64,000 bases of DNA from an uncultured Oscillospiraceae bacterium (GCA_934567355.1 CAKTJC010000008.1:1-64000); one strand, 5' to 3'. Positions 1 to 11,595 are shown, counted from the first letter of the stretch. The notes: generated by a model from the sequence alone, not told the origin. Translations and numbers: made by a program.

Positions 1-18
1 CAGCTGAGCTATACCCCC
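1..18 (-). tRNA. tRNA-Ala, 5' end only (cut by window edge)
   Basis: Read on the minus strand, positions 18 to 1 give GGGGGTATAGCTCAGCTG. This is the acceptor stem start, the U8/A9 region and the beginning of the D-arm of a Firmicutes alanine tRNA. The anticodon lies outside the window, so the Ala assignment rests on the GGGGG acceptor start and is an inference. A consensus promoter sits about 35 bases upstream. Confidence 0.65.
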
Positions 19-52
19 ATATGAAATTGCATGGTCTCGAACCAGCTTTTGT

Positions 53-80
53 ATTATAGCATAGAATTCTGAAATGTCAA
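53..80 (-). promoter_or_regulatory. Consensus sigma-A promoter for the tRNA
   Basis: On the minus strand there is a perfect -35 TTGACA (75-80), a 16-bp spacer and a perfect -10 TATAAT (53-58), reading into the partial tRNA at 1-18. This strength is typical of stable-RNA genes. Confidence 0.75.
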
Positions 81-89
81 GAAAATTTT

Positions 90-140
90 AAAAACTTTTT
101 GTCTCCCCCCGGCAGGCGGCAAGTGCTGTCTGCCGGGGGG
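90..140 (-). terminator. Rho-independent terminator of the amino-acid ABC / amidohydrolase operon
   Basis: A GC-rich inverted repeat (arms 105-115 and 130-140, CCCCCCGGCAG against CTGCCGGGGGG) lies just after the stop codon of the M20 amidohydrolase. It is followed in the minus direction by an A/T tract. Confidence 0.8.
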
Positions 141-169
141 ACGGTTATATCCGTTCAGATGGAACCGGG

Positions 170-1591
170 TCAGAAGGTGACCTCTTTGGTGATGGGGCAG
201 TCGTAGCCTTCGGCGGCGGATTTCTGGAATTCCATTTTGGCTTTTTCCAGCAGCTCCGGCTTCGTCATCAGGTCGGCGGCGGCACCGGCGAGAATCTTGG
301 CGGCCTGAAGCATTCCCTTGTAGGCAATGCCCGTCTTGCCGGTGGAGACGATCTGCCAGGAATGACCCGGGACGGCGCTCGGCCAGGTGGCGGTGGTGAA
401 CTGTGCGGTGGGCGTCAGCCAGCTGACGTCGCCCACGTCGGTGGAGCCGGGCGAGAAGGGCGAGGCCGGGACATAGGGCAGGATGAAATCATTCAGTGCC
501 CGCTTCCCTCCCTCGGATTTTTCCTCGGCAAAATCATGCACCTGCGGGTCAGTGGCGGAGAGCTGGCCGGGGATATTGGCGGGGTAGGTATCGTGGATGG
601 CCTGGGCAAACGCCCATTCCTCCTGGGTATATTCCGGCACGGGCACCTGCTGCATGTTTTCGTACAGCACCTGCTCCAGAACGCGATTGGACAGGGTGGA
701 GGCGGTGCCGTCGATCTGGCGCATGGTGAAGGTGGTATCCGTCATCAGTGCCGCGCCCTGGGCAATGCGGTCGACCCGCTCACGCAGCTCCTTCGCCTTG
801 CGCACCGTCTCGGCGCGCACCATAAACACGGTCTTTGCCTCGGGCTGCACCACATTGGGGGAGACGCCCCCCGCATCGGTGATGGAATAGTGGACGCTGC
901 ACTTGGGCGGCATGTGCTCGCGCAGGAACTGGACGCCCACATGCATCAGCTCCACCGCATCCAGCGCAGAGCGCCCCATGTGGGGGTTGCCCGCAGCATG
1001 GGCAGCGACGCCGTGGAAGGAATACTCCACCTGGATGCAGGCGGCGTTTACACCAACGCTGATCTCATTGGTGCTGCCGGGGTGCCAGGTGATGGCGGCA
1101 TCCAGGTCGCGGAACATGCCGTCGCGCGCCATGAAGGTCTTTCCGGCGCAGCCCTCTTCGCCGGGGCAGCCGTAAAAAATCACGGTGCCCTGCAGCTGCC
1201 CTGCCTCGATAGCCTGCTTGATTGCCAGCGCTGCGCCGAAGGAGGCGGCACCCAGCAGATTGTGGCCGCAGCCCTGGCCGTTGCCGCCGGGGACGAGGCT
1301 CTGCTTTTCGGTGCACCCGGCCTTCTGCGACAGGCCGGAGAGCGCATCAAATTCGCCCAGGATGCCGATCCTGGGGCTGCCGGAGCCGAAGGAGCCGGAA
1401 AAAGCGGTGGGAATGCCGCACACCTGCCGCTGGACGGAGAAGCCCTCCTTCTCCAGCAGGTCGCAATAGTAGGCGGCGGACTGATATTCCTGCATGGAAA
1501 GCTCCGCAAAGCCCCAAATGGCATCGCTCAGGGCAATGATCTCGGGAGCCTTTTCGTCAATGCTGCCATAGAGTTTCTTTTTGTCTGTCAT
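170..1591 (-). CDS. M20-family amidohydrolase, AbgB-like (aminobenzoyl-glutamate hydrolase type)
   Basis: A 473-residue zinc amidohydrolase/peptidase of the M20D group. Metal-site motifs are visible in order: GEFDALSGL (about residue 78), GCGHNLLG (about 107) and GCPGEEG (about 141). The bacterial exopeptidase dimerisation region follows, with VAAHAAGNPHMGRSALDAV. The family cleaves amide bonds of N-acyl or aminoacyl conjugates such as p-aminobenzoyl-glutamate or indole-acetyl amino acids. No signal peptide is present, so it is cytosolic. It is the last gene of an operon behind an amino-acid ABC importer, suggesting that it hydrolyses the imported conjugate or dipeptide. The exact substrate is not readable. 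Confidence 0.85.
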   Translation of the reverse strand: MTDKKKLYGSIDEKAPEIIALSDAIWGFAELSMQEYQSAAYYCDLLEKEGFSVQRQVCGIPTAFSGSFGSGSPRIGILGEFDALSGLSQKAGCTEKQSLVPGGNGQGCGHNLLGAASFGAALAIKQAIEAGQLQGTVIFYGCPGEEGCAGKTFMARDGMFRDLDAAITWHPGSTNEISVGVNAACIQVEYSFHGVAAHAAGNPHMGRSALDAVELMHVGVQFLREHMPPKCSVHYSITDAGGVSPNVVQPEAKTVFMVRAETVRKAKELRERVDRIAQGAALMTDTTFTMRQIDGTASTLSNRVLEQVLYENMQQVPVPEYTQEEWAFAQAIHDTYPANIPGQLSATDPQVHDFAEEKSEGGKRALNDFILPYVPASPFSPGSTDVGDVSWLTPTAQFTTATWPSAVPGHSWQIVSTGKTGIAYKGMLQAAKILAGAAADLMTKPELLEKAKMEFQKSAAEGYDCPITKEVTF

Positions 1592-1623
1592 AAAAAACGC
1601 CTCGATCCAAGGAAGTGAAAGAA

Positions 1624-2406
1624 TTACAGCACCTTCGCCAGGAAATCCTGCAGGCGGGGGTGGGTGGGCTGGCCGAATACCTGACTCGGTCTGCCCTGCT
1701 CCAGGATATTGCCCTCTGCCATAAAGAGCACCCGGTCGGACACCTCCCGCGCGAAACGCATCTCGTGGGTGACGATCACGCTGGTCATGCCGGTCTCCAC
1801 CAGCCCCTTGATAACGTCCAGCACCTCACCCACCATTTCGGGGTCCAGTGCGGAGGTGGGCTCGTCAAAGAGCATCACGTCCGGCTCCATGGCAAGCGCC
1901 CGGACAATGGCAAGCCGCTGCTTCTGCCCGCCGGAAAGATTGCCGGGCATCTCATCGTATTTATCCAGCAACCCTACGCGGCTGAGCAGATCCTTTGCCA
2001 TCTGGTTTGCCTCGGCTTCGGACTTGCCCTTGAGCATCATGGGCGCCAGGGTGATGTTCTTTGCCACGGTCAGATGGGGGAAGACATTGAAGTGCTGGAA
2101 CACCATGCCCATTTTCTGGCGGTGGATGTCGATATTGACCTTGGCGGGCTTGGGCATCTTGCCCTCGCGGATCATCTGCTTTTCCTGCTTGGTCAGGTTG
2201 CCGGTGATCTCGTCGCCCTCAAAATAGATTTTGCCGCTCTCCGGCTTTTCCAGCAGGTTCAGGCAGCGCAGGAAGGTACTTTTCCCGCCGCCGGAGGGGC
2301 CGATAACGGAGACGACCTCGCCCTTTTCGATGGTCTGGCTGACGCCCTTGAGCACATGCAGCTCGCCGAAGCTCTTATGTAAATCTACGGTTTTGATCAT
2401 TTCCAT
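1624..2406 (-). CDS. Amino-acid ABC transporter ATP-binding protein (GlnQ/HisP type)
   Basis: A 260-residue ATPase with Walker [11 protein letters not shown] (about residue 38), signature [11 protein letters not shown] and Walker [14 protein letters not shown]. The H-loop His lies in [13 protein letters not shown], as in polar amino-acid importers. Start ATG at 2406 follows an AGGAGG and sits just past the permease stop, so translation is probably coupled. It powers import by the permease at 2409-3131. Confidence 0.92.
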   Translation of the reverse strand: MEMIKTVDLHKSFGELHVLKGVSQTIEKGEVVSVIGPSGGGKSTFLRCLNLLEKPESGKIYFEGDEITGNLTKQEKQMIREGKMPKPAKVNIDIHRQKMGMVFQHFNVFPHLTVAKNITLAPMMLKGKSEAEANQMAKDLLSRVGLLDKYDEMPGNLSGGQKQRLAIVRALAMEPDVMLFDEPTSALDPEMVGEVLDVIKGLVETGMTSVIVTHEMRFAREVSDRVLFMAEGNILEQGRPSQVFGQPTHPRLQDFLAKVL

Positions 2407-2408
2407 GG

Positions 2409-3131
2409 TTAGACTTTGCCTCCTGCCTTGATTTTCCGGTTCCGGTAGCTGTTGGGATTGGACATCTTCTTGCCGAACTTGTCAACAACCTTGCTCAGCG
2501 GATAGGTGACGCACAGATAGATGGCAGCCACGATGGTCAGCGGCTCCAGCGTCAGGAAGGTGGCGCCCTTGACGATCTGATAGGAGGTCATGATGTCCCC
2601 CAGGAAGAAGGTGGAGGCAAGGGAGGTCTCCTTGAGCATCATAATGAATTCGTTGCCCAGTGCGGGAAGAATGTTGCGCACCGCCTGGGGCAGGACGATC
2701 TTGATCATGGTCTGCCCCTCGCTGAGTCCCAGGGAGCGGGCGGCCTCGGTCTGCCCCTTGTCCACTGCCTGAATACCGGCGCGGATGACCTCGGAGACGT
2801 AGGCGGAGGAATTGATGCACAGTGCAATGGACACCCACATGAACTGGCTCAGCTTCAGGAACGTGAAGATATTGGGCAGCACGAAATAGAATACATACAG
2901 CTGCAGCAGGATGGGCGTGCCGCGGATCACCTCCACATATACGGAGGAAATGAAGCGGGCAATGCGCAGCCGGGACATTTTCAGCATGGCGATCAGCGTG
3001 CCCAGGACGGTGCCCAGGGACACGGAGATGATGGTCAGGATCAGGGTGTTTTTCAAGCCGGTGAGCAAAAACAGCTTCCAGTATTTGCTCCAGATCTTTG
3101 CCAGGTTGGGAAGAAATAAGCTAAAATCCAT
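2409..3131 (-). CDS. Amino-acid ABC transporter permease (HisM/GlnP family)
   Basis: A 240-residue membrane protein with a typical HisMQ topology. The EAA coupling motif is visible in [13 protein letters not shown] followed by [17 protein letters not shown]. The ATG at 3131 is preferred over an upstream TTG at 3149 because the AAAGGA Shine-Dalgarno overlaps the longer N-terminus and is 9 nt from this ATG. Single permease, so it presumably forms a homodimer with two copies of the ATPase. Confidence 0.88.
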   Translation of the reverse strand: MDFSLFLPNLAKIWSKYWKLFLLTGLKNTLILTIISVSLGTVLGTLIAMLKMSRLRIARFISSVYVEVIRGTPILLQLYVFYFVLPNIFTFLKLSQFMWVSIALCINSSAYVSEVIRAGIQAVDKGQTEAARSLGLSEGQTMIKIVLPQAVRNILPALGNEFIMMLKETSLASTFFLGDIMTSYQIVKGATFLTLEPLTIVAAIYLCVTYPLSKVVDKFGKKMSNPNSYRNRKIKAGGKV

Positions 3132-3218
3132 ATTATCTGTTCCTTTCAAATCGGTTGTGTGCTTTTCTTCTCAGTGCGGCGCACGGGCTGCATTCAGAAG
3201 AAAAGCACTTGCGGGGAA

Positions 3219-3245
3219 AACCGGCAGCCGCGGGGGCTGCCGGTT
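3219..3245 (-). terminator. Intercistronic hairpin between binding protein and permease
   Basis: AACCGGCAGCC and GGCTGCCGGTT form an 11-bp stem just after the binding-protein stop codon, followed by TTCCCC on the minus strand. With no long U-tract it is more likely a leaky attenuator or 3' mRNA stabiliser. Either would give excess binding protein over permease. Confidence 0.6.
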
Positions 3246-3261
3246 ATGAACGCTTCAGCGC

Positions 3262-4107
3262 TTACTCGACGGCGTTGCCTTCATCGTCGTAGGAGGCTTC
3301 GATGCCGGAGATGGCCTTGGCCTCTTCGTACCAGGTATCCCACAGCTCGGTGGAGGAAGCCAGCGCCTCGTTGACGGCCTCGGTCATGGCATCGTTGCCC
3401 TTCTGGAGCAGAACCACGTTGCCGGTGTACTTCTCATCCACTTCGAAGAAGAAGCCGGACTGTGCAATGTCGGGATTGCTGGCGATGATGGCGTCACCAT
3501 TGCCCTTTGCCACGGCGATGCAGTCGAAGTCGCCGTTCTTCAGCTGCAGCACGGCGGTGCCCAGGTCGGTGAAGAGAACCAGCTCGTTGTCGGGCAGCTG
3601 CTCGGTGGTCAGTGACTGCTGCAGGGAGGCGTTCTGTGCGCCGATCTTGGCGCCCTTCAGGCCTTCGATGGTTGCGTACTTGTCGCCGTTGGAAGCCAGG
3701 GTAATCAGGGTCTGCTGATCCTCGTTGTCACCGGCATGATAGTAATCGGAGATGTTGTAGTTCTCTGCCCGCTCCTCCGTCCAGCTGAAGCCGGAAATGG
3801 CCATATCCACGGTGCCGGCGTAAACGGCGGTCTGGCAGGCATCGAAGCTCATGGGCATGATCACCAGCTCCAGGCCCAGCTGCTCAGCGATGTACTTTGC
3901 CAGGGTGACGTCGAAGCCGACAAACATATCCTGGCCTTCCTTGGTGGCGTCAACGAATTCCATGGGAGCGAAATCCGGGCTGGTAGCCACGGTAAGCTGG
4001 CCAGGAACAACGGTCTTGACCTCTGCCTTTTCCTCAGCGCTTCCTGCCATTACGAACAGGCTGGAGAGCATTGCCAGCGCCATAACCAGAGCGATAATCT
4101 TTTTCAT
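3262..4107 (-). CDS. Amino-acid ABC transporter substrate-binding protein (family 3)
   Basis: A 281-residue extracellular solute-binding protein. The N-terminus is a signal peptide (MKKIIALVMALAMLSSLFV, cleavage near AGSAEE) without a lipobox cysteine. The mature part starts TVATSPDFAPMEF and contains GFDVTLAKYIAEQLG, the usual pattern of the SBP_bac_3 fold. First gene of the operon with the permease, ATPase and AbgB-like amidohydrolase. Substrate not determinable; an ArgR-like palindrome upstream hints at arginine or a related amino acid. Confidence 0.88.
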   Translation of the reverse strand: MKKIIALVMALAMLSSLFVMAGSAEEKAEVKTVVPGQLTVATSPDFAPMEFVDATKEGQDMFVGFDVTLAKYIAEQLGLELVIMPMSFDACQTAVYAGTVDMAISGFSWTEERAENYNISDYYHAGDNEDQQTLITLASNGDKYATIEGLKGAKIGAQNASLQQSLTTEQLPDNELVLFTDLGTAVLQLKNGDFDCIAVAKGNGDAIIASNPDIAQSGFFFEVDEKYTGNVVLLQKGNDAMTEAVNEALASSTELWDTWYEEAKAISGIEASYDDEGNAVE

Positions 4108-4166
4108 AGAACGTATCTCCTTTTCAGTTGATTTTGTTTTCCCCGGTGGGGTTGTTTGATAGTTGA

Positions 4167-4195
4167 ATTATAGCGCGTATATTATTCATTGTCAA
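4167..4195 (-). promoter_or_regulatory. Perfect consensus promoter of the amino-acid ABC operon
   Basis: On the minus strand: TTGACA (4190-4195), 17-bp spacer, TATAAT (4167-4172), 60 bp upstream of the binding-protein ATG. Confidence 0.85.
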
Positions 4196-4311
4196 CTGTA
4201 TTTTCATACAAGTTTGCACAGCATCTCGTTCTTTTCCTTATGTCATATTTCACAATTTATTCATTTATTCATTGATTATTTGCACATGCTCCATTTCTAT
4301 GCATAACTTGC

Positions 4312-4329
4312 TATGAATATTTATTCATT
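4312..4329. promoter_or_regulatory. ArgR/AhrC-type operator candidate (ARG box)
   Basis: TATGAATATTTATTCATT matches the ARG-box consensus (T-x-TGAAT-WWWW-ATTCA) at every defined position. Three further TTTATTCA half-sites lie at 4256, 4264 and 4333 in the same 345-bp divergent spacer. It lies 117 bp upstream of the -35 of the minus-strand amino-acid operon and about 60 bp upstream of the putative galK -35. No argR gene is in the window, so this is a motif match only. Confidence 0.45.
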
Positions 4330-4391
4330 ATATTTATTCAAATATGCATTCCCGCGCAGAAACCGGTTGCCTGAGAAACCGGCAAAGGGGC

Positions 4392-4419
4392 TTGCTTTTT
4401 TTTAAATTTCATGTATATT
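4392..4419 (+). promoter_or_regulatory. Candidate promoter of the galactose operon
   Basis: TTGCTT (4392-4397), 16-bp T-rich spacer, TATATT (4414-4419), 35 bp before the galK start. The match is moderate. The remainder of the 4108-4453 spacer is AT-rich and non-coding. Confidence 0.45.
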
Positions 4420-4453
4420 TTTATCAGAGTAAATACTTCAGGAGGTCGTTATT

Positions 4454-5671
4454 ATGGCGGCAGGGATCTTATATTTGACACAGGCACAGAAGGCGGCGCT
4501 GGACGCCGGATTCGGCGAAGCCTTCGGCGGAACACCGGAGCGTTATTTTTCCGCACCGGGGCGGACGGAGATCGGCGGAAACCACACCGACCACCAGCGT
4601 GGGCATGTGCTGGCGGCGGCGGTGAATCTGGACACACTGGCAGCGGTGCGGGAGAACGGGACAGATGAGATCCGCATTCTGTCCCAGGGCTATCCCATGT
4701 GCACGGTGCGCCTGAGCCAGCTGGAGCCGGTGCAGGCGGAGATCAACACCACCCCGGCGCTGGTGCGGGGCGTGGCCGCCAGATTTGCCCAGCTGGGCTG
4801 CGGCGTGAAGGGCTTCGACGCCTACTGCACCTCCACCGTGCTTCCCGGCTCCGGTCTGAGCTCCTCGGCAGCCTTCGAGGTGCTGGTGGGCACGATCATC
4901 AATCACCTGTTCTTCGGCGGCAAGGCCACCCAGCCGGAGATTGCCCAGATCGGCCAATATGCGGAGAATGTGTTCTTCGGCAAGCCCAGCGGGCTGATGG
5001 ATCAGATGGCTTCCGCCGTGGGGAACCTTGTGACCATCGATTTCTATGACAAGGACGCGCCTGCGATCGTTCCGGTGAATTTCGATTTCTCCGCCTGCGG
5101 CCATGCCCTGTGCATCATCGACAGTCACGCCAGCCACGCCGAGCTGACCGACGAATACGCCGCCATCCCCACGGAGATCAAAAAGGTCTGCGCTCACTTT
5201 GGAAAAGAAGTGCTCAGCCAGATCCCCGAGGCGGATTTCTATGCCGCCATCCCCGCCCTGCGTGCAGAATGCGGCGACCGGGCGGTGCTGCGCTGCATTC
5301 ACTTCTATGGGGACGATGCACGGGTGCCCCAGCAGGTTGCGGCGCTGGAGGCAGGCGACTTTGACCGCTTCCTGGAGCTGGTGAAGCAGAGCGGGCAGTC
5401 CTCCTGGATGTATCTGCAGAATGTAATCCCCGCCGGCTACAAGGAGCATCAGGACATGGCGGTAAGTCTGGCGCTGTGCCAGCACTATCTGCACGGAAAG
5501 GGCGCTTACCGGGTACACGGCGGCGGCTTTGCCGGTACGGTGCAGGCGTTCGTCCCCTTTGAGCTGCTGGATTCCTTCCGGGCAGGCATCGACGGGGCGC
5601 TGGGGCAAGGCTCCTGCCATGTGCTGTCCATCCGCCCTCAGGGCGGCGTGGAAGCGTTCTGCAAGGAGTAA
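4454..5671 (+). CDS. galK: Galactokinase
   Basis: A 405-residue GHMP kinase that phosphorylates galactose to galactose-1-phosphate, the first Leloir step. Motifs: the galactokinase signature near residue 35 (GRTEIGGNHTDHQRG, with Asn where Glu is more usual), the ATP loop LPGSGLSSSAAF (about 132), GLMDQMASAVG and the C-terminal GHMP motif HGGGFAGTVQAF. Cytosolic. ATG at 4454 follows GGAGG by 8 nt. Its stop overlaps the start region of galT, so the two are co-translated. Confidence 0.95.
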   Translation: MAAGILYLTQAQKAALDAGFGEAFGGTPERYFSAPGRTEIGGNHTDHQRGHVLAAAVNLDTLAAVRENGTDEIRILSQGYPMCTVRLSQLEPVQAEINTTPALVRGVAARFAQLGCGVKGFDAYCTSTVLPGSGLSSSAAFEVLVGTIINHLFFGGKATQPEIAQIGQYAENVFFGKPSGLMDQMASAVGNLVTIDFYDKDAPAIVPVNFDFSACGHALCIIDSHASHAELTDEYAAIPTEIKKVCAHFGKEVLSQIPEADFYAAIPALRAECGDRAVLRCIHFYGDDARVPQQVAALEAGDFDRFLELVKQSGQSSWMYLQNVIPAGYKEHQDMAVSLALCQHYLHGKGAYRVHGGGFAGTVQAFVPFELLDSFRAGIDGALGQGSCHVLSIRPQGGVEAFCKE

Positions 5672-5676
5672 TGGCC

Positions 5677-7167
5677 ATGATTGAACTGTATTTGGATTCT
5701 CTTGTAGAATACGCCGTGGGCACCGGCCTTGCCCAGGAGGCAGACCGCCGGGTGCTGACCAACCGGCTGCTGGACATTCTCCGCCTGGACGACTATACCC
5801 CCAGCAATGCGCCGCTGATCGATGATCTGGAGCAGATCCTTGCCGGGATCCTGGATTACGCCTGCGGCCGCGGCCCGTGTGAGGACAATGTGACCGCCCG
5901 GGATCTTTACGATACCCGGCTGATGGGCGCGCTGACGCCCCTGCCCCACGAGGTAATTGCCGAATTTGACCGCCGCTATGCCGTCTCCCCCCGGGACGCC
6001 ACGGACTGGTACTACCGCTTCAGCGGCGACACGGACTACATTCGCCGCTACCGGGTCGCCAAGGACATCCGCTGGGTCTATCCCAGCGAGTACGGCGATA
6101 TGGACATCACCATCAATCTTTCCAAGCCGGAGAAGGATCCCCGCGCCATCGCGGCGGCAAAGAATGCCCCCCAGTCCGGCTACCCCAAGTGCCAGCTGTG
6201 CCCGGAAAACGAGGGCTACGCCGGGCGGATGAATCACCCTGCCCGGGAAAATCACCGCATCATCCCCCTGACCATCTGCGGCGAGAGCTGGTTCCTGCAG
6301 TACTCTCCCTATGTCTACTACAATGAGCACTGCATCGTATTCAATTCCAGGCACACCCCCATGGCCATCAACCGTGCAGCCTTTGAAAAGCTGCTGGAAT
6401 TCGTGACGGTGTTCCCCCATTATTTCGTCGGCTCCAACGCCGATCTGCCCATTGTGGGCGGCTCCATTCTGAGCCATGAGCATTTCCAGGGCGGACACTA
6501 CTGCTTTGCCATGGAGAAAGCGCCGGTGGAACAAAAGGTCGTTTTTCGGGGCTTTGAGGACATCGAGGCGGGCATCGTAAAGTGGCCGATGAGCGTTCTC
6601 CGCCTGAACGGGGACGACCCGAAGCGCCTTGCCGACCTGGCCGAGAAGATCCTGCTGTGCTGGCGGAGCTATTCCGATGAACACGTCGGGATCCTGGCAG
6701 AGACGGACGGGGAGCCTCACAACACCATCACTCCCATTGCCCGCCGCCGGGACGGAAAATTTGAGCTGGATCTGGTGCTGCGGTGCAATATCACCACGGC
6801 GGAGCATCCCCTGGGCGTATTCCACCCCCACGCGGACAAGCATCACATCAAAAAGGAAAACATCGGCCTGATCGAGGTGCTGGGTCTGGCGATCCTGCCC
6901 AGCCGCCTGAAGCAGGAGCTGCACGGCCTGGCGCAGGCACTGACCGAAGGGCGGGATATTTCCGCCGACCCGGTGCTCTGCAAGCATGCCGACTGGTGCC
7001 GTCAGCTGCAGCAGAAGTATACCTTCACCGAGGACAATGTCATGGACATCCTGAAGGCCGAAACCGGCAGGGTATTCACCGGGGTGCTGGAGGATGCCGG
7101 TGTTTACAAATGCACGGCGGAGGGCCGTGCGGCGTTCCTGAAATTCGTGGAGCGCGTCAACCAATAA
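5677..7167 (+). CDS. galT: UDP-glucose--hexose-1-phosphate uridylyltransferase, Firmicutes class
   Basis: A protein of about 496 residues that exchanges UMP between UDP-glucose and galactose-1-phosphate. It is the long Firmicutes type (GalT class II), with LSHEHFQGGHYCF around residue 270 in place of the classical HPHxQ motif. The length fits that class. I favour ATG 5677 because the AAGGAG at 5663 is 8 nt away; an in-frame ATG at 5671 overlaps the galK stop. No galE is present nearby. Confidence 0.93.
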   Translation: MIELYLDSLVEYAVGTGLAQEADRRVLTNRLLDILRLDDYTPSNAPLIDDLEQILAGILDYACGRGPCEDNVTARDLYDTRLMGALTPLPHEVIAEFDRRYAVSPRDATDWYYRFSGDTDYIRRYRVAKDIRWVYPSEYGDMDITINLSKPEKDPRAIAAAKNAPQSGYPKCQLCPENEGYAGRMNHPARENHRIIPLTICGESWFLQYSPYVYYNEHCIVFNSRHTPMAINRAAFEKLLEFVTVFPHYFVGSNADLPIVGGSILSHEHFQGGHYCFAMEKAPVEQKVVFRGFEDIEAGIVKWPMSVLRLNGDDPKRLADLAEKILLCWRSYSDEHVGILAETDGEPHNTITPIARRRDGKFELDLVLRCNITTAEHPLGVFHPHADKHHIKKENIGLIEVLGLAILPSRLKQELHGLAQALTEGRDISADPVLCKHADWCRQLQQKYTFTEDNVMDILKAETGRVFTGVLEDAGVYKCTAEGRAAFLKFVERVNQ

Positions 7168-7182
7168 GGAGATTCACATTTC

Positions 7183-8310
7183 ATGCTGCTTTGGGCTTTT
7201 CTTTTCGCATTCCTGATCTTCGCATCCGGCGGATGTCTGTTCTTCCTGATTTATAACGTGCGGCGCTTCCGGTTGGTATCGAAGCTCTCCCGTGGGCGCC
7301 GCGCCGCCGGGTGGGGCATCGGCATCGCGCTGATCCTGCTGCCTGCCGCTGCCGCCTGGCGCCTTCTGGGCTTTATGAATGCCGTCACCATTCTGCTGCA
7401 TCTGAGCATTTTCTGGATGCTGGCAGCGCTGGTGCAGCACCTGGCGGAAAAGCGCCGGGGGCAGCCGCTGCGCCGGTACTACGCCGGAGCGCTGGCGGTG
7501 CTGTTCACGGCGGTATACCTGGGCGTGGGCGCTTACCAGGCCTATCACGTCTGGCAGACGGACTACACCGTTCCCACCAGCAAGCCGGTGGGAAGCCTGC
7601 GGGTGGCGCTGCTGGCGGATTCCCACGTGGGCACCACCTTCGACGGGGACGGCCTGCGCCCCCACCTGCAGCGCATCCAGGCGCAGAACCCGGACATGGT
7701 GGTGATCGCCGGGGATTTTGTGGACGAGGACAGCACCAAGGAAAACATGCTGGCCGCCTGCCGCGCCCTGGGGGAACTGGAAACGCCCTATGGGGTTTAT
7801 TTCGCCTTCGGCAACCATGACAAGGGATTGTATTCAAACGGGAGCCGGGGCTACACCGGCGATGACCTGATCGCCGCGCTGGAGGAAAACGGTGTGACTG
7901 TGCTTCAGGATCAGATTGCCGACATCGACGGGCGCTTTGCCCTGATCGGGCGGCAGGACGCCTCCGAGGAGACGGATTTCGGCGGCAGCCGGGCGGACAT
8001 CCGGCAGCTGGCGCAGCAGGCCGGCGACGACAGGTTCACCATTGTGCTGGATCACCAGCCCCGGGACTATGCCGCCGAGGCGGAGGCAGGGGTCGACCTG
8101 GTGCTCTCCGGCCACACCCATGGCGGTCAGCTGATTCCGCTGATGCAGTTTATCCGCTGGTTCCACCTGAGCGGAGAGGATCAGGTCTACGGCCAGGAAT
8201 GCCGCGGCGGCACCAATTTCATCGTCACCTCCGGCATTTCCGACTGGGCGATCAAATTCAAGACCGGCTGCATCTCCGAATTCGTGATCGTGGACATTGT
8301 GGGGCAATGA
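7183..8310 (+). CDS. Membrane-anchored metallophosphoesterase
   Basis: A 375-residue protein with about four N-terminal membrane segments (roughly residues 1-25, 44-65, 66-89 and 100-125), then a calcineurin-like phosphoesterase domain. The five metal-site motifs are present: ADSHVG, GDFVDE, GNHD, LDHQP and SGHTHGGQ. The arrangement resembles YaeI/YkuE-type enzymes, which act at the membrane. Substrate unknown. It is 15 bp after galT, with AAGGAG before the ATG, and its stop overlaps the next gene (ATGA). Confidence 0.85.
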   Translation: MLLWAFLFAFLIFASGGCLFFLIYNVRRFRLVSKLSRGRRAAGWGIGIALILLPAAAAWRLLGFMNAVTILLHLSIFWMLAALVQHLAEKRRGQPLRRYYAGALAVLFTAVYLGVGAYQAYHVWQTDYTVPTSKPVGSLRVALLADSHVGTTFDGDGLRPHLQRIQAQNPDMVVIAGDFVDEDSTKENMLAACRALGELETPYGVYFAFGNHDKGLYSNGSRGYTGDDLIAALEENGVTVLQDQIADIDGRFALIGRQDASEETDFGGSRADIRQLAQQAGDDRFTIVLDHQPRDYAAEAEAGVDLVLSGHTHGGQLIPLMQFIRWFHLSGEDQVYGQECRGGTNFIVTSGISDWAIKFKTGCISEFVIVDIVGQ

Positions 8311-9239
8311 TGGAGCTGACGCTTACGGCTCAGCGCCGGGGGCGGCTGTCCTCCTTCCTGCACCGGGAGCTGAAAATGTCCACGGGACTGGTAAACCGCC
8401 TGAAATGGAAAGGCGCCCTGCTGGTCAACGGCGCGCCCCAGCATACGGACTACGAGGTGCAGCCGGGGGATGTGATCTCCGTGATTCTGGAGGAGGAAGC
8501 CCCCGAATATCCGGCGGAGGACGGCGCGCTGGACATTCTGTATGAGGATGAATGGCTCCTGGCGGTGGATAAGCCGGCGGGCATGCTGATCCATCCCTCC
8601 CGTGCCCGCAATGAGGGGACGCTGGCAAACCGGGTGGCCGGGTACTACCGGAAAACCGGGCAGCGCAGCGCTTTCCACCCCCTGACCCGGCTGGATCGGG
8701 ACACCTTCGGGGTGGTGCTGCTGGCGAAGAATTCCCACGTCCACGCGCTGCTTCAGGCAGCGCACCCGCAAAAAACCTATCAGGCGCTGGTTTACGGCGC
8801 GCCGCCCATGCAGGAGGGGGAGGTCAATGCCCCCATCGCCCGGTGCGAAATGCCCAGTCTGCTGCGCCGGATCGACCCGGAGGGCAAGCCCTGCCGCACG
8901 GTTTACCGGGTGCTGGAATCGGACGGGCAGATCTCCCGCCTGGAGCTGCATCCCATTACCGGCCGCACCCACCAGCTGCGGCTGCACTGCGCCTACCTCG
9001 GCTGCCCCATCCTGGGCGACCCCCAATACGGCACCGCGGAGAGCACAGCCTTTTCCGAAGCACTGGGTCTGACCACCCAGCTTCTGTGCGCCCGGCAGCT
9101 TACCTTCGCGCACCCCATCACCGGGGAGCCGGTCACCATCCGCTCCCATATGACGCCGGTGCTTCCGGAGCAAATAGAGGGACGCTCTGATGAAATCGAC
9201 AAGAGCTGGCAGCAGATGATTTCTTCAGAGGTTCCATAG
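8307..9239 (+). CDS. RluD/RluA-family 23S rRNA pseudouridine synthase
   Basis: A 310-residue protein with an N-terminal S4-like RNA-binding segment (about 15-60) and a pseudouridine synthase domain. The catalytic Asp is in LTRLDRDTFGV; GRTHQLRLHCAYLGCPILGD is the family C-terminal motif. The ATG at 8307 (or 8310) overlaps the preceding stop. Position specificity (RluC, RluD or other) cannot be read. It is the last gene of the galK-started plus-strand run and is followed by a terminator. Confidence 0.88.
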   Translation: MMELTLTAQRRGRLSSFLHRELKMSTGLVNRLKWKGALLVNGAPQHTDYEVQPGDVISVILEEEAPEYPAEDGALDILYEDEWLLAVDKPAGMLIHPSRARNEGTLANRVAGYYRKTGQRSAFHPLTRLDRDTFGVVLLAKNSHVHALLQAAHPQKTYQALVYGAPPMQEGEVNAPIARCEMPSLLRRIDPEGKPCRTVYRVLESDGQISRLELHPITGRTHQLRLHCAYLGCPILGDPQYGTAESTAFSEALGLTTQLLCARQLTFAHPITGEPVTIRSHMTPVLPEQIEGRSDEIDKSWQQMISSEVP

Positions 9240-9246
9240 AAAAGTC

Positions 9247-9286
9247 CCCGTGAGCTCCCTGTTTCCAGGTGCTCACGGGGGTTTGC
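9247..9286 (+). terminator. Rho-independent terminator between convergent genes
   Basis: CCCCGTGAGC (9247-9256) pairs with GCTCACGGGG (9272-9281), followed by GTTTGCTT. It sits between the pseudouridine synthase stop and the GH51 stop and probably works in both directions. Confidence 0.8.
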
Positions 9287-11550
<2,264 letters not shown>

Positions 11551-11595
11551 CATCCGCCCTCCCGCGTTGCCGTAGCAACAGAAACTTCTTATTTC

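Noticed and set aside
5638..7164. 508-codon minus-strand frame opposite galT
   Set aside because: galT carries family motifs and a ribosome site; the antisense frame is a composition artefact.
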